Shown here piece by piece: positions 1 through 5,631 of a DNA stretch of 6,408 nt (positions are counted from its first letter, which is position 1; each line of letters begins with the position of its first letter). The stretch covers positions 1 to 6,408 of the forward strand of contig JAFUXY010000117.1 of the NCBI GenBank assembly GCA_017477005.1. Direction: 5' to 3'. Under the pieces are notes generated by a model that saw nothing but the letters and a program-made list of their open reading frames with translations, was not told the origin of the DNA and did no database searches. Origin of the DNA: Lachnospiraceae bacterium (GTDB lineage: Bacteria > Bacillota > Clostridia > Lachnospirales > Lachnospiraceae). The translations under genes and the position numbers were made by a program.

Positions 1-1883
1 CGACGGGAAACCGAACGTACACAGCAAACTGGGAAGCAGATTCCCAGCAACCGACAGGCCCAACTGGCCCGACAGATCCAACCGGACCAACAGGACCCAC
101 CGGACCGACAGACCCTCAGCCACCGGCAGCACAGACCTACAACATTACCTATGTTTTGAACGGAGGAACAAACGCCACGGACAATCCGAGCAAATACACG
201 GCTGGTACGGTAGTGACGCTGAAAGCACCGACGAAGACGGGATATACCTTCAAGGGGTGGACGGGAAGCAACGGAACCACGCCAGAGATAAATGTGACGA
301 TCAGTGTGAGCACGACCGGGGACAAGAGCTACACGGCGAACTGGGAGGAGGACAGTCAAGAGGCGCAGACCTACAATATTACATATATTTTGAATGGGGG
401 AATAAATGCTTCGGATAATCCGACCGAGTACACAACCGGGACGGCGGTGACGCTGAAGGCACCGACAAAGACAGGGTATACGTTCAAGGGTTGGTCGGGA
501 AGCAACGGAAGTGTGCCGGAAAAGAATGTGACGATCAGCGCGAGCGAGACCGGAGACAAGAATTATTCGGCGAACTGGGAGGCCGATGGATCTGTTGTAG
601 AAGAGCCGTTTATCATTACGGCGAGTGCAGGAACAGGAGGAAGCATTTCTCCGAGTGGTTCCTTGTCTGTGGAAAAAGGCAAATGGAAAATGTTCCGGAT
701 CAAGGCAGACAGCGGCTATTCCATCAGTGAAGTTCTTGTGGACGGCAAAAGCGTTGGTGCCGTTGGTTACTACACGTTTTCAAACATTGACGCAAATCAT
801 AGCATAAAAGCAACATTTGCAGCAGAGAAACCGAAAACAGTTGAGGTTCAAAAAATTACTCCCTCAAAATCACAGGTTTCTTTGGTGGTTGGGAAAACAG
901 AGACAGTCTATGCAAGTGTGACTCCGAGTAATGCGACAAACAAACAGCTCGCCTGGTCTACCGGAAAAAGCAGCGTAGCTACCGTTTCGAACGGAATAAT
1001 CCGGGGTGTTGGTGCCGGAGAGACCACGATCTCGGTAGAAGCACAGGATGGAAGTGGAGTCAAAGCATCTGTCAAGGTGAAGGTGACAAAACAATCCCAG
1101 ACCATTTCCGGTACAAAATCCTATCGCAAAAATGCCACAGACAAAGCGTTTTCGTTGGATGCAAAACGGACAAAGGGAGATGGAACGCTCACCTATGCTT
1201 CATCCAACAAGTCGGTCGCCACAGTCACGAGCTCTGGAAAGGTTCATCTGGTTGGTGTTGGAAAAACAGTAATCACGGTGAAAGCGGCGGCCACTATCGC
1301 TTACAATGCGGCGAGCTACAGTGTTGAAGTCGTTGTGGTACCGGGGGCGACAAGCTCTATAAAAGCGAGCAATCAGGCATCGGGCATCAAGGTGTCTTGG
1401 ACAAAGGTAACGCAGGTGACAGGGTATTATCTGTACCGAAATGGAAACAGGATAAAGACGATAGCGAAGGGCAGTACGATAAGTTATTCCGATAGCCAGG
1501 CCAAAACCAACGGTGAAAAGTACACGTACAAGGTGGTGGCTTATGCGTCTACAGGAGCGAGTACACTTTCGAAATCGACGAGCCTTTACCGCTTGAGCGG
1601 AACAGGGATCTCTTCTCTCAAGAATTCATCGAAAGGGAAGATGACTATTAAGTGGAAGAAAAATGCGAAAGCCAGCGGCTATCAGGTACAGTATTCCACT
1701 TCCGCATCCTTTAATAGCGGCGTAAAGAGTATCACGATCAAGAAGAATGGAACAACCTCTGCAACGGTTTCCAATCTGAAGAAAAAGACGTATTATGTGC
1801 GTATGCGTGGATACAAGACGGTTGGGAAAAGCACGGAATATTCGGCTTGGAGCGGAACAAAGAAGTTGAAGATAACCAAATAA
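1..1883 (+). CDS. Large secreted repeat protein (InlB-type repeats, Ig-like, FnIII), 3' part
   Basis: The reading frame is open from the first base (first whole codon at 3) to TAA at 1881-1883, so the start and any signal peptide lie outside the window. No start codon should be assigned here. Domains in order: the tail of one Listeria-Bacteroides (InlB B-type) repeat ending TANWEAD (3-41); a PTG/PTD linker (51-116); two further 78-residue repeats (132-599) with the signature GYTFKGW; a divergent InlB-like repeat with SVGAVGYYTFSN (about 609-820); a Big_2-like Ig domain (about 840-1085); a second Ig-like domain with SNKSVATV (about 1098-1340); and two FnIII-like domains (about 1341-1595 and 1605-1880). 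Such architectures belong to secreted or surface adhesin-like proteins. The C-terminus (KKLKITK) has no sorting motif or membrane segment, so attachment, if any, is non-covalent or N-terminal. The ligand is unknown. Domain names rest on motif recognition. Confidence 0.9.
   Translation, partial: TGNRTYTANWEADSQQPTGPTGPTDPTGPTGPTGPTDPQPPAAQTYNITYVLNGGTNATDNPSKYTAGTVVTLKAPTKTGYTFKGWTGSNGTTPEINVTISVSTTGDKSYTANWEEDSQEAQTYNITYILNGGINASDNPTEYTTGTAVTLKAPTKTGYTFKGWSGSNGSVPEKNVTISASETGDKNYSANWEADGSVVEEPFIITASAGTGGSISPSGSLSVEKGKWKMFRIKADSGYSISEVLVDGKSVGAVGYYTFSNIDANHSIKATFAAEKPKTVEVQKITPSKSQVSLVVGKTETVYASVTPSNATNKQLAWSTGKSSVATVSNGIIRGVGAGETTISVEAQDGSGVKASVKVKVTKQSQTISGTKSYRKNATDKAFSLDAKRTKGDGTLTYASSNKSVATVTSSGKVHLVGVGKTVITVKAAATIAYNAASYSVEVVVVPGATSSIKASNQASGIKVSWTKVTQVTGYYLYRNGNRIKTIAKGSTISYSDSQAKTNGEKYTYKVVAYASTGASTLSKSTSLYRLSGTGISSLKNSSKGKMTIKWKKNAKASGYQVQYSTSASFNSGVKSITIKKNGTTSATVSNLKKKTYYVRMRGYKTVGKSTEYSAWSGTKKLKITK
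51..116 (+). repeat. PTG/PTD triplet repeat linker
   Basis: Seven consecutive Pro-Thr-Gly or Pro-Thr-Asp triplets plus one Pro lie between two InlB-type repeats of the large secreted protein. At DNA level this is a degenerate 9-bp repeat with varied third bases. It resembles a collagen-like or rigid proline-rich spacer, but with only seven triplets and Pro rather than Gly leading, a collagen triple helix is unproven. Confidence 0.75.
132..599 (+). repeat. Two tandem 234-bp units encoding InlB-type repeats
   Basis: Units 132-365 and 366-599 have a period of exactly 78 codons. Both begin QTYNITY and share TLKAPTKTGYTFKGW, and they end in ANWE plus acidic residues. The DNA copies differ mostly at synonymous or conservative positions, for example acatatattttg against acctatgttttg. 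A third unit, of which only the end is visible, precedes 41. Further copies probably lie upstream of the window. Confidence 0.9.
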
Positions 1884-1891
1884 CAACAACG

Positions 1892-1950
1892 GCTCATTCA
1901 ATTGAATCGTAGCAAAAGAGAGATCTTTGTAACGGTTCAATTGAATGAGC
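1892..1950 (+). terminator. Long hairpin between convergent genes, possible bidirectional terminator
   Basis: A perfect 15-bp inverted repeat (1892-1906 with 1936-1950) continues inward. U1907-G1935 is a wobble, 1908-1910 pair with 1932-1934, there is one A-A mismatch (1911/1931), then G-U and four Watson-Crick pairs down to a 9-base loop (1917-1925). The hairpin starts 8 bases after the stop of the secreted-protein gene and lies 14 bases past the stop of the convergent small gene. No clean U-run follows on the plus strand. On the minus strand the downstream sequence is T-rich (TTGTTGTTATTT). Both wobbles are G-U only in the plus-strand RNA. It may be a terminator or an mRNA 3' stabiliser; a small palindromic mobile element is the alternative. 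Confidence 0.6.
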
Positions 1951-1964
1951 AAATTATAGAACCT

Positions 1965-2435
1965 TTATTTGGCCTTTTGATGTGTCTGCTGTTTTTCACC
2001 AGAGGTGAGCAATAAGGCGATCCCAGCGAAGAAAAGCGCGACACAGAAAATATATTTTTTGTCCGGATGAAGCTGGGAGGTTTTGGGGGTCGTGTCTAAA
2101 ATATGCTGCGTACCGGTCGGGACCGTTGGATTCGATTGCTGTGCGGTGCTTGCGGTAGATACAGACGTGCTTTCCGAGGCAGTGCTGGCAGCAGGTGCAG
2201 ATGTGCTTTCCGATGCGGTGCTGGCAGCAGATACGGACGTACTTTCCGATGTGGATTCCTGCGCGGAAGCGGTTTCATCTTCATATATTTCTTCGTAGTC
2301 GTAATCCTCTGCGTCGTCGGAGGCTGCATACACAACGGGTGCAGAAAAAACGGAGCCGACAGAAGCGGGCCAACAAATACAGAGATGGAAGCAGATACAC
2401 GATACGAAAATGGAAATGATACATAAATTTTTCAT
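1965..2435 (-). CDS. Small Ser/Thr-rich surface protein with C-terminal anchor
   Basis: This is a 156-residue protein with no family recognised. Visible parts are: a hydrophobic, Cys-rich signal segment (residues 3-37) with a plausible cleavage site after VYA; an acidic Tyr/Glu/Asp stretch (40-54); a Ser/Thr/Ala stalk made of 12-residue repeats (65-100); TPKTS (116-120); a hydrophobic segment (129-143); and a polar tail with basic residues (KQQTHQKAK). The order signal, stalk, TPxTS, hydrophobic helix, basic tail matches a cell-wall sorting signal whose usual LPxTG is altered; a plain membrane anchor is the alternative. The ATG at 2433-2435 is supported by AAAGGA seven to eight bases upstream. 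The Ser/Thr stalk could be glycosylated. The gene converges on the large secreted-protein gene and is divergent from the deacetylase. The reading frame is trusted because of the ribosome binding site, signal peptide and membrane segment; other frames are also open only because of the 36-bp repeat. Confidence 0.8.
   Translation of the reverse strand: MKNLCIISIFVSCICFHLCICWPASVGSVFSAPVVYAASDDAEDYDYEEIYEDETASAQESTSESTSVSAASTASESTSAPAASTASESTSVSTASTAQQSNPTVPTGTQHILDTTPKTSQLHPDKKYIFCVALFFAGIALLLTSGEKQQTHQKAK
2143..2250 (-). repeat. 36-bp tandem repeat encoding a Ser/Thr stalk
   Basis: Two full 36-bp units (2167-2202 and 2203-2238) are flanked by partial units (2143-2166 and 2239-2250). Each starts GTGCTTTCCGA on the plus strand. 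On the coding (minus) strand a unit gives 12 residues of the type STSxxAASTASE. Multiples of three keep the frame open when copies are gained or lost, so stalk length may vary between strains. Confidence 0.85.
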
Positions 2436-2479
2436 AGACTTGTCCTTTGCTAGAGTACTATATATCGGTTACAAAAGGT

Positions 2480-2508
2480 AGTATAGCACAACATATAGAT
2501 GAAAGCAA
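2480..2508 (-). promoter_or_regulatory. Candidate promoter of the small surface-protein gene
   Basis: On the minus strand, TTGCTT (2503-2508) and TATACT (2480-2485) are separated by exactly 17 bases. The -10 matches 5 of 6 consensus bases but the -35 only 3 of 6. The predicted transcript would start near 2473, about 38 bases before the ATG. The -35 lies inside the first codons of the longer reading of the deacetylase gene. This is a motif-only call. Confidence 0.35.
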
Positions 2509-3773
2509 TCGAAAAGAGAAGAACCAGTACGAATGTGGGGGGAAGGATGAGAGGGATTCGGCTGTTCCTGGCAATTCTTTTGGCAGGAATTTTGACGCAG
2601 AATATTTTTGTAGAAGCAGCAGAAAGCAATGGAATAGATGCTGTTCAATTGCACGGAATGACCTTGCATACCACACAATTGGATCTGACTGGACTGAGCG
2701 CGGCTGGAAAGGGATGGGGGATGGGACCGGAGAGGGATGCTCTCAACCGTCCCTTGACGGCGAAACAATATCAGAGCACCTATAGTCAATTGGGAGTGGA
2801 TTTTCTCGTTCCAACGGAGGAGAAAACGATTTATCTCACCTATGATGCCGGGGTAGAAGCGGGATATACCAATAGGGTACTTGATATTTTGAAGGAAAAG
2901 CGCGTGTCAGCGTTATTTTTTTGCGTGGGGACTTATGTGAAAGCCAATCCGACCATTGTACAGAGGATCATCGAGGAAGGGCATGTGTTGGGGAATCATA
3001 GTATGACACATCCCGCAGGGGGATATATTACGCTGGACGCTGCGAGCCAGAGTAGTCAGATTATGGATATGCATGAGTATGTGAAGCAGAATTTTGGATA
3101 TTCAATGTATCTGTTTCGGGCGCCATCTGGGGAATTTTCAGAGTTGGCCGTAGGTCTGGCAAATAATTGTGGATATCGAAATGTGTATTATAGTTTTGCC
3201 TATAAAGACTGGGTGACAAACGCGCAGCCTAATGAATCCGAATCATTGGAAAAAATGAAACAGCAGCTTCATCCCGGAGCCATTTATATGTTTCATGTTA
3301 ATTCAAGTACCAGCACGAATGTCTTGGAAGCGTTCATTGATTTCGCAAGGAGCCAAGGCTATGGATTCGGAGATTACAGAGATACTTTGAGCGAGGACGC
3401 TTCTGTCGAAAATGAGGAAACAACAGAGCAAAAAACAGAGCAAAAAACGGAGAAAAAAACGCGTTCGGATTTGACTTTGCAAGCGGATATTTCTCTGGTT
3501 CGCGTCCTGTGGACGGGGACAGATGGCGTTACCTTTTCTTATAGGAATCTTTCAGGTGAAGAGGTGGACGGCTATGAGATACAGTATTCTGTGGATCCGT
3601 CCTTTCCGAAGGATCAAACGATCTCCCTGTATAGCCATACAAATGAGGCTTCGACTACTGGAATTGAAAAAAATATAGATTATTATGTGCGGATACGGGC
3701 CTGTGTAAACAGAGACGGGCAAAGAATCTGGTCGGATTGGGGGCATCGAAGAATTATCAATCGAAAACGCTGA
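2499..3773 (+). CDS. Secreted PdaA-like polysaccharide deacetylase with C-terminal FnIII domain
   Basis: A NodB/CE4 deacetylase closest in motifs to the PdaA group, which deacetylates muramic acid in peptidoglycan during delta-lactam formation. Visible: a signal segment (residues about 17-41, RLFLAILLAG), motif 1 as TYDAG (114-118), motif 2 GNHSMTHP (165-172, His167 and His171), motif 3 RAPSGEFSE (207-215), KDW (236-238) and HPGAIYMFH (258-266). A Lys/Glu/Thr linker (about 306-322) joins a FnIII-like domain (about 326-420) with DYYVRIRA near its end. That tail is not typical of PdaA and resembles the last FnIII domain of the upstream secreted protein. Motif 1 has Ala where CE4 metalloenzymes have Asp and PdaA has Asn. 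The start is uncertain: ATG 2499 has no well-placed ribosome binding site (AAAAGG is about 20 bases away), while ATG 2547 has a G-rich tract just upstream and gives a conventional signal peptide. It likely acts outside the membrane on the cell wall. Substrate and any sporulation role are inference. Confidence 0.88.
   Translation: MKAIEKRRTSTNVGGRMRGIRLFLAILLAGILTQNIFVEAAESNGIDAVQLHGMTLHTTQLDLTGLSAAGKGWGMGPERDALNRPLTAKQYQSTYSQLGVDFLVPTEEKTIYLTYDAGVEAGYTNRVLDILKEKRVSALFFCVGTYVKANPTIVQRIIEEGHVLGNHSMTHPAGGYITLDAASQSSQIMDMHEYVKQNFGYSMYLFRAPSGEFSELAVGLANNCGYRNVYYSFAYKDWVTNAQPNESESLEKMKQQLHPGAIYMFHVNSSTSTNVLEAFIDFARSQGYGFGDYRDTLSEDASVENEETTEQKTEQKTEKKTRSDLTLQADISLVRVLWTGTDGVTFSYRNLSGEEVDGYEIQYSVDPSFPKDQTISLYSHTNEASTTGIEKNIDYYVRIRACVNRDGQRIWSDWGHRRIINRKR
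3423..3458 (+). repeat. 12-bp tandem repeat encoding a TEQK linker
   Basis: There are three copies of a 12-bp unit (ACAGAGCAAAAA, the last copy ACGGAGAAAAAA). They encode the TEQK-TEQK-TEKK charged linker between the deacetylase and FnIII domains. The A-tracts make copy-number or slippage variation plausible. Confidence 0.8.
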
Positions 3774-3802
3774 GGAAATACCCGTAGGCAATTTCGCTTT
3801 AA

Positions 3803-4696
3803 TCAGCATTTCTTTAGATGCCTGTTTTCAAGATACTGGATCAGACTGTCTTTGATCTGAGCAATGGCCTTTTTGCGGGATTGGCTGGGAGTTTTCTGCT
3901 CGAGCAGATAAACCTTATGAGCGAGATAAGGCTCAGCCAGCCGGTGGACAGTAAAATCACAGGTTTCCTTCATGCTGTGCAGCGCACTGACAGGCACGAT
4001 GGCCCAGCGTCCGGGCTCATCGAGATAGAACGGGGTCATTGTGCATGTGCCGACATATAGTCTATATTTTCTCCCCGGCCACATCTGATCATGCCAGACC
4101 TCAAAGTCGTCCGACCAACGGGAATAGATTTCCAGTTCCGGATCAAGGTCGGAGGGCTTGACAATGGGCGGCAGATTGCCGCCAGGTGAACGGATCACAT
4201 ACATCGTCTCACTGAATAGGAATTTGATCCGAATGTTGTTGACAGGATACATCAGACTGACAAGTCCCAGATCAAGCTGCTGGTTTTCCATCATAGCATA
4301 AATCTCCTGGGAATGTCTTGTATGTGAGTCGATCCGTATATCTTTATGATTCTTCAGAATATCGCGGTAAAAATCCCGCAGGGTGAAGGAATTGAACCGT
4401 TCCAATGCGCCGATGGAGACTTCGGTAACGCTGGTTGTATAGCGTACTTGATAAAAATCATCCATGATGCTTTCCCATTTCCGGGCGATCCGCAGAAATT
4501 CCTTTCCCTGGGGCGTCAGGGATATTTCCGCATGGCCTTTGGAACGGATGATCAATTGTGTTCCAACCTCCTCCTCCAACGAACGGATCTGTTTTGATAA
4601 ATGGCTTTGTGTTGTGAAAATGGCATTTGCTGCATTGGTAATGTTCCCATATTGAACAACACTTATGAATGCCTGGATTTTCCCGTTGTCAATCAT
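3803..4696 (-). CDS. LysR-family transcriptional regulator
   Basis: This 297-residue protein has the usual LysR-type length. The N-terminal winged helix-turn-helix covers about residues 5-64, with the characteristic run NAANAIFTTQSHLSKQIRSL and then LTPQGKEFL at the start of the linker helix. The remainder (about 90-290) fits the periplasmic-binding-protein-like effector domain, with QLDLGLVS as the recognisable piece. The ATG at 4694-4696 is preceded by GAAGGAAA at a 7-base spacing. The gene ends 29 bases from the convergent deacetylase gene and is divergent from the PTS EIIBC gene. LysR regulators commonly control the divergent neighbour, so regulation of the PTS/GH1 genes with a sugar or sugar-phosphate effector is the likely role (inference). 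Control of a beta-glucoside PTS by LysR is unusual, since BglG/LicT antiterminators are the norm. Confidence 0.93.
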   Translation of the reverse strand: MIDNGKIQAFISVVQYGNITNAANAIFTTQSHLSKQIRSLEEEVGTQLIIRSKGHAEISLTPQGKEFLRIARKWESIMDDFYQVRYTTSVTEVSIGALERFNSFTLRDFYRDILKNHKDIRIDSHTRHSQEIYAMMENQQLDLGLVSLMYPVNNIRIKFLFSETMYVIRSPGGNLPPIVKPSDLDPELEIYSRWSDDFEVWHDQMWPGRKYRLYVGTCTMTPFYLDEPGRWAIVPVSALHSMKETCDFTVHRLAEPYLAHKVYLLEQKTPSQSRKKAIAQIKDSLIQYLENRHLKKC

Positions 4697-4710
4697 ATCA
4701 TATTTCCTTC

Positions 4711-4733
4711 AAATAGTCCGTTTTGGACTTTTT
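4711..4733. promoter_or_regulatory. Palindrome, candidate LysR operator
   Basis: AGTCC-N5-GGACT (4715-4729) is flanked by further symmetric AAA/TTT after one mismatch, giving an imperfect 23-bp palindrome centred at 4722. That centre is about 65 bp upstream of the PTS start predicted from the -10 at 4775-4780, the position typical of a LysR-type recognition site. It also lies in the lysR leader, which would allow autoregulation. It does not fit a strict T-N11-A box, so this is a proposal. Confidence 0.4.
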
Positions 4734-4762
4734 ATTATGTCAAATACCAATTTTTAGAATAT

Positions 4763-4791
4763 ATTATAACCTGCTATAATGAGAATGTCAA
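4763..4791 (-). promoter_or_regulatory. lysR promoter, perfect sigma-A consensus
   Basis: On the minus strand, TTGACA (4786-4791) and TATAAT (4763-4768) are separated by exactly 17 bases. The predicted start near 4756 gives a leader of about 60 bases to the lysR ATG. The rightward PTS -10 hexamer (4775-4780) lies inside this promoter's spacer, so polymerase cannot occupy both at once. Confidence 0.7.
4772..4780 (+). promoter_or_regulatory. PTS promoter, extended -10
   Basis: TGCTATAAT is an extended -10 element with a perfect TATAAT. The -35 position (about 4752-4757, TTTTAG) does not resemble TTGACA, as expected for an activator-dependent promoter. The start is predicted near 4787, giving a leader of about 53 bases before the ATG at 4840. 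With the upstream ATTATA it forms ATTATA-N6-TATAAT, a small dyad over both promoters. Confidence 0.55.
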
Positions 4792-4819
4792 AGGAAAACA
4801 TCCTTGTAGGAGCTGACTT

Positions 4820-4849
4820 ATGAAGAAAGGAGACAGAACATGGCAATAA
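4820..4849 (+). other. Possible 9-codon leader ORF overlapping the PTS start
   Basis: ATG at 4820 is preceded by TAGGAG (4807-4812) at a 7-base spacing and reads MKKGDRTWQ to TAA at 4847-4849, running through the PTS start codon in another frame. Its own start overlaps the TGA (4821-4823) of another short frame as ATGA. It may couple translation to the PTS gene; chance is quite possible. Confidence 0.25.
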
Positions 4850-5631
4850 AGATTGATTACGCCGAAACAGCGAAGACTTTGGTCGAGCTTGTCGGCGGAC
4901 CGGACAATGTAAAAACGGTTTCCCATTGTATGACCCGTCTGAGATTCACTCTGGCGGATCCTTCCAAGGCCGATAAGGACGCGCTGAAAAATGTGCGCGG
5001 CGTGCTTGGCGTTGTGGAAGCAGGTTCCTCCGCAACGTCTGTGATCGGTATTCCTGCCCTGGCGGTAACCTACAACAACTCGCTTCTACCGGCGCTGATG
5101 ATTGCGTTGGTTGCCGCTTATGCGGAAAAATTCTTCAACAAAATTGTTCCGGGTATCTTCAAGAGTTTGTTTGTAGGGCTTGGCACGATTACTGTCACCG
5201 GGATTCTGGCCTTTACGATCCTTGGTCCCTTCGGTGACTATATCGGCAATATGATCGCCAATGCATTCCTCTTCCTCGGCGGCGCAGCTCTTGGTGTCGC
5301 ATTGCGGGCAAAGGATCCTGAATACAAAGCGCAGGCGTTCTCTATTGCATTTGGATGTATCGTTGCTGGCGTATCTGAACCGTGTATCTACGGTATTACA
5401 TTCAAGCTGAAGAAGCCAATGTTTGGTGTCATGGCAGGGGGATTGGCCAGTGGTATTGTAGCTGGTTTGCTGCATGTCAAAGCATATGTAATGGGTTACT
5501 CCACGATCATGGCGCTGCCAATCTTCATGGAAACAGCAGGCTCCATGCTGATAGCGATCATCATCGGGATCGCCGTGTCCACAGGTGTCACCTTTATGTG
5601 TGGTTTTGACCAGGATTTAGCGCACATTTGA
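4840..5631 (+). CDS. Beta-glucoside-type PTS EIIBC, internally deleted
   Basis: A 263-residue relative of BglF-type permeases, which import and phosphorylate beta-glucosides. ATG 4840 follows AAAGGAG (4826-4832) at seven bases. Residues 1-61 are an EIIB domain with the phospho-acceptor Cys30 in HCMTRLRF. The chain then jumps into mid-EIIC: GIPALAVTYNN (70-80) matches the BglF stretch GIPVTLLNYSS, followed by LGPFGDYIGN (128-137). It jumps again at 146/147 to GAALGVALRAK (148-158), then GVSEPCIYGITFKLKKP (177-193) and ALPIF (225-229). Compared from memory with BglF, about 150 residues (end of EIIB and first half of EIIC) and about 55 residues (including the GLHWGLVP motif) are missing. Adding them back gives about 468 residues, the usual EIIBC length. 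Only four or five hydrophobic segments remain of about ten, so transport is doubtful. It may be a decaying gene, a repurposed EIIB-membrane protein or a mis-assembly. No EIIA is visible. Confidence 0.85.
   Translation: MAIKIDYAETAKTLVELVGGPDNVKTVSHCMTRLRFTLADPSKADKDALKNVRGVLGVVEAGSSATSVIGIPALAVTYNNSLLPALMIALVAAYAEKFFNKIVPGIFKSLFVGLGTITVTGILAFTILGPFGDYIGNMIANAFLFLGGAALGVALRAKDPEYKAQAFSIAFGCIVAGVSEPCIYGITFKLKKPMFGVMAGGLASGIVAGLLHVKAYVMGYSTIMALPIFMETAGSMLIAIIIGIAVSTGVTFMCGFDQDLAHI

Noticed and set aside
156..158. TTG as a start codon for the large secreted protein
   Set aside because: The same frame is open and meaningful back to base 3, inside a repeat unit; this TTG codes Leu in the conserved LNGG motif.
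2143..2250. CRISPR array
   Set aside because: The repeats are contiguous without unique spacers and encode a periodic peptide in a real frame.
2083..2426. Plus-strand ORFs across the small surface-protein gene
   Set aside because: All frames stay open because of the 36-bp repeat. Only the minus frame has a signal peptide, membrane segment and ribosome binding site.
3774..3802. Terminator between the deacetylase and lysR genes
   Set aside because: Only two short interrupted arms (GCTGA/TCAGC and GAAAT/ATTTC) are present and there is no U-run.
4738..4743. Second TTGACA on the minus strand upstream of lysR
   Set aside because: No -10-like hexamer lies 15-19 bases downstream; the perfect promoter at 4763-4791 explains lysR better.
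4784..4799. Catabolite-repression (cre) site ATGTCAAAGGAAAACA
   Set aside because: It looks cre-like at the ends but is one base too long and lacks the central CG.
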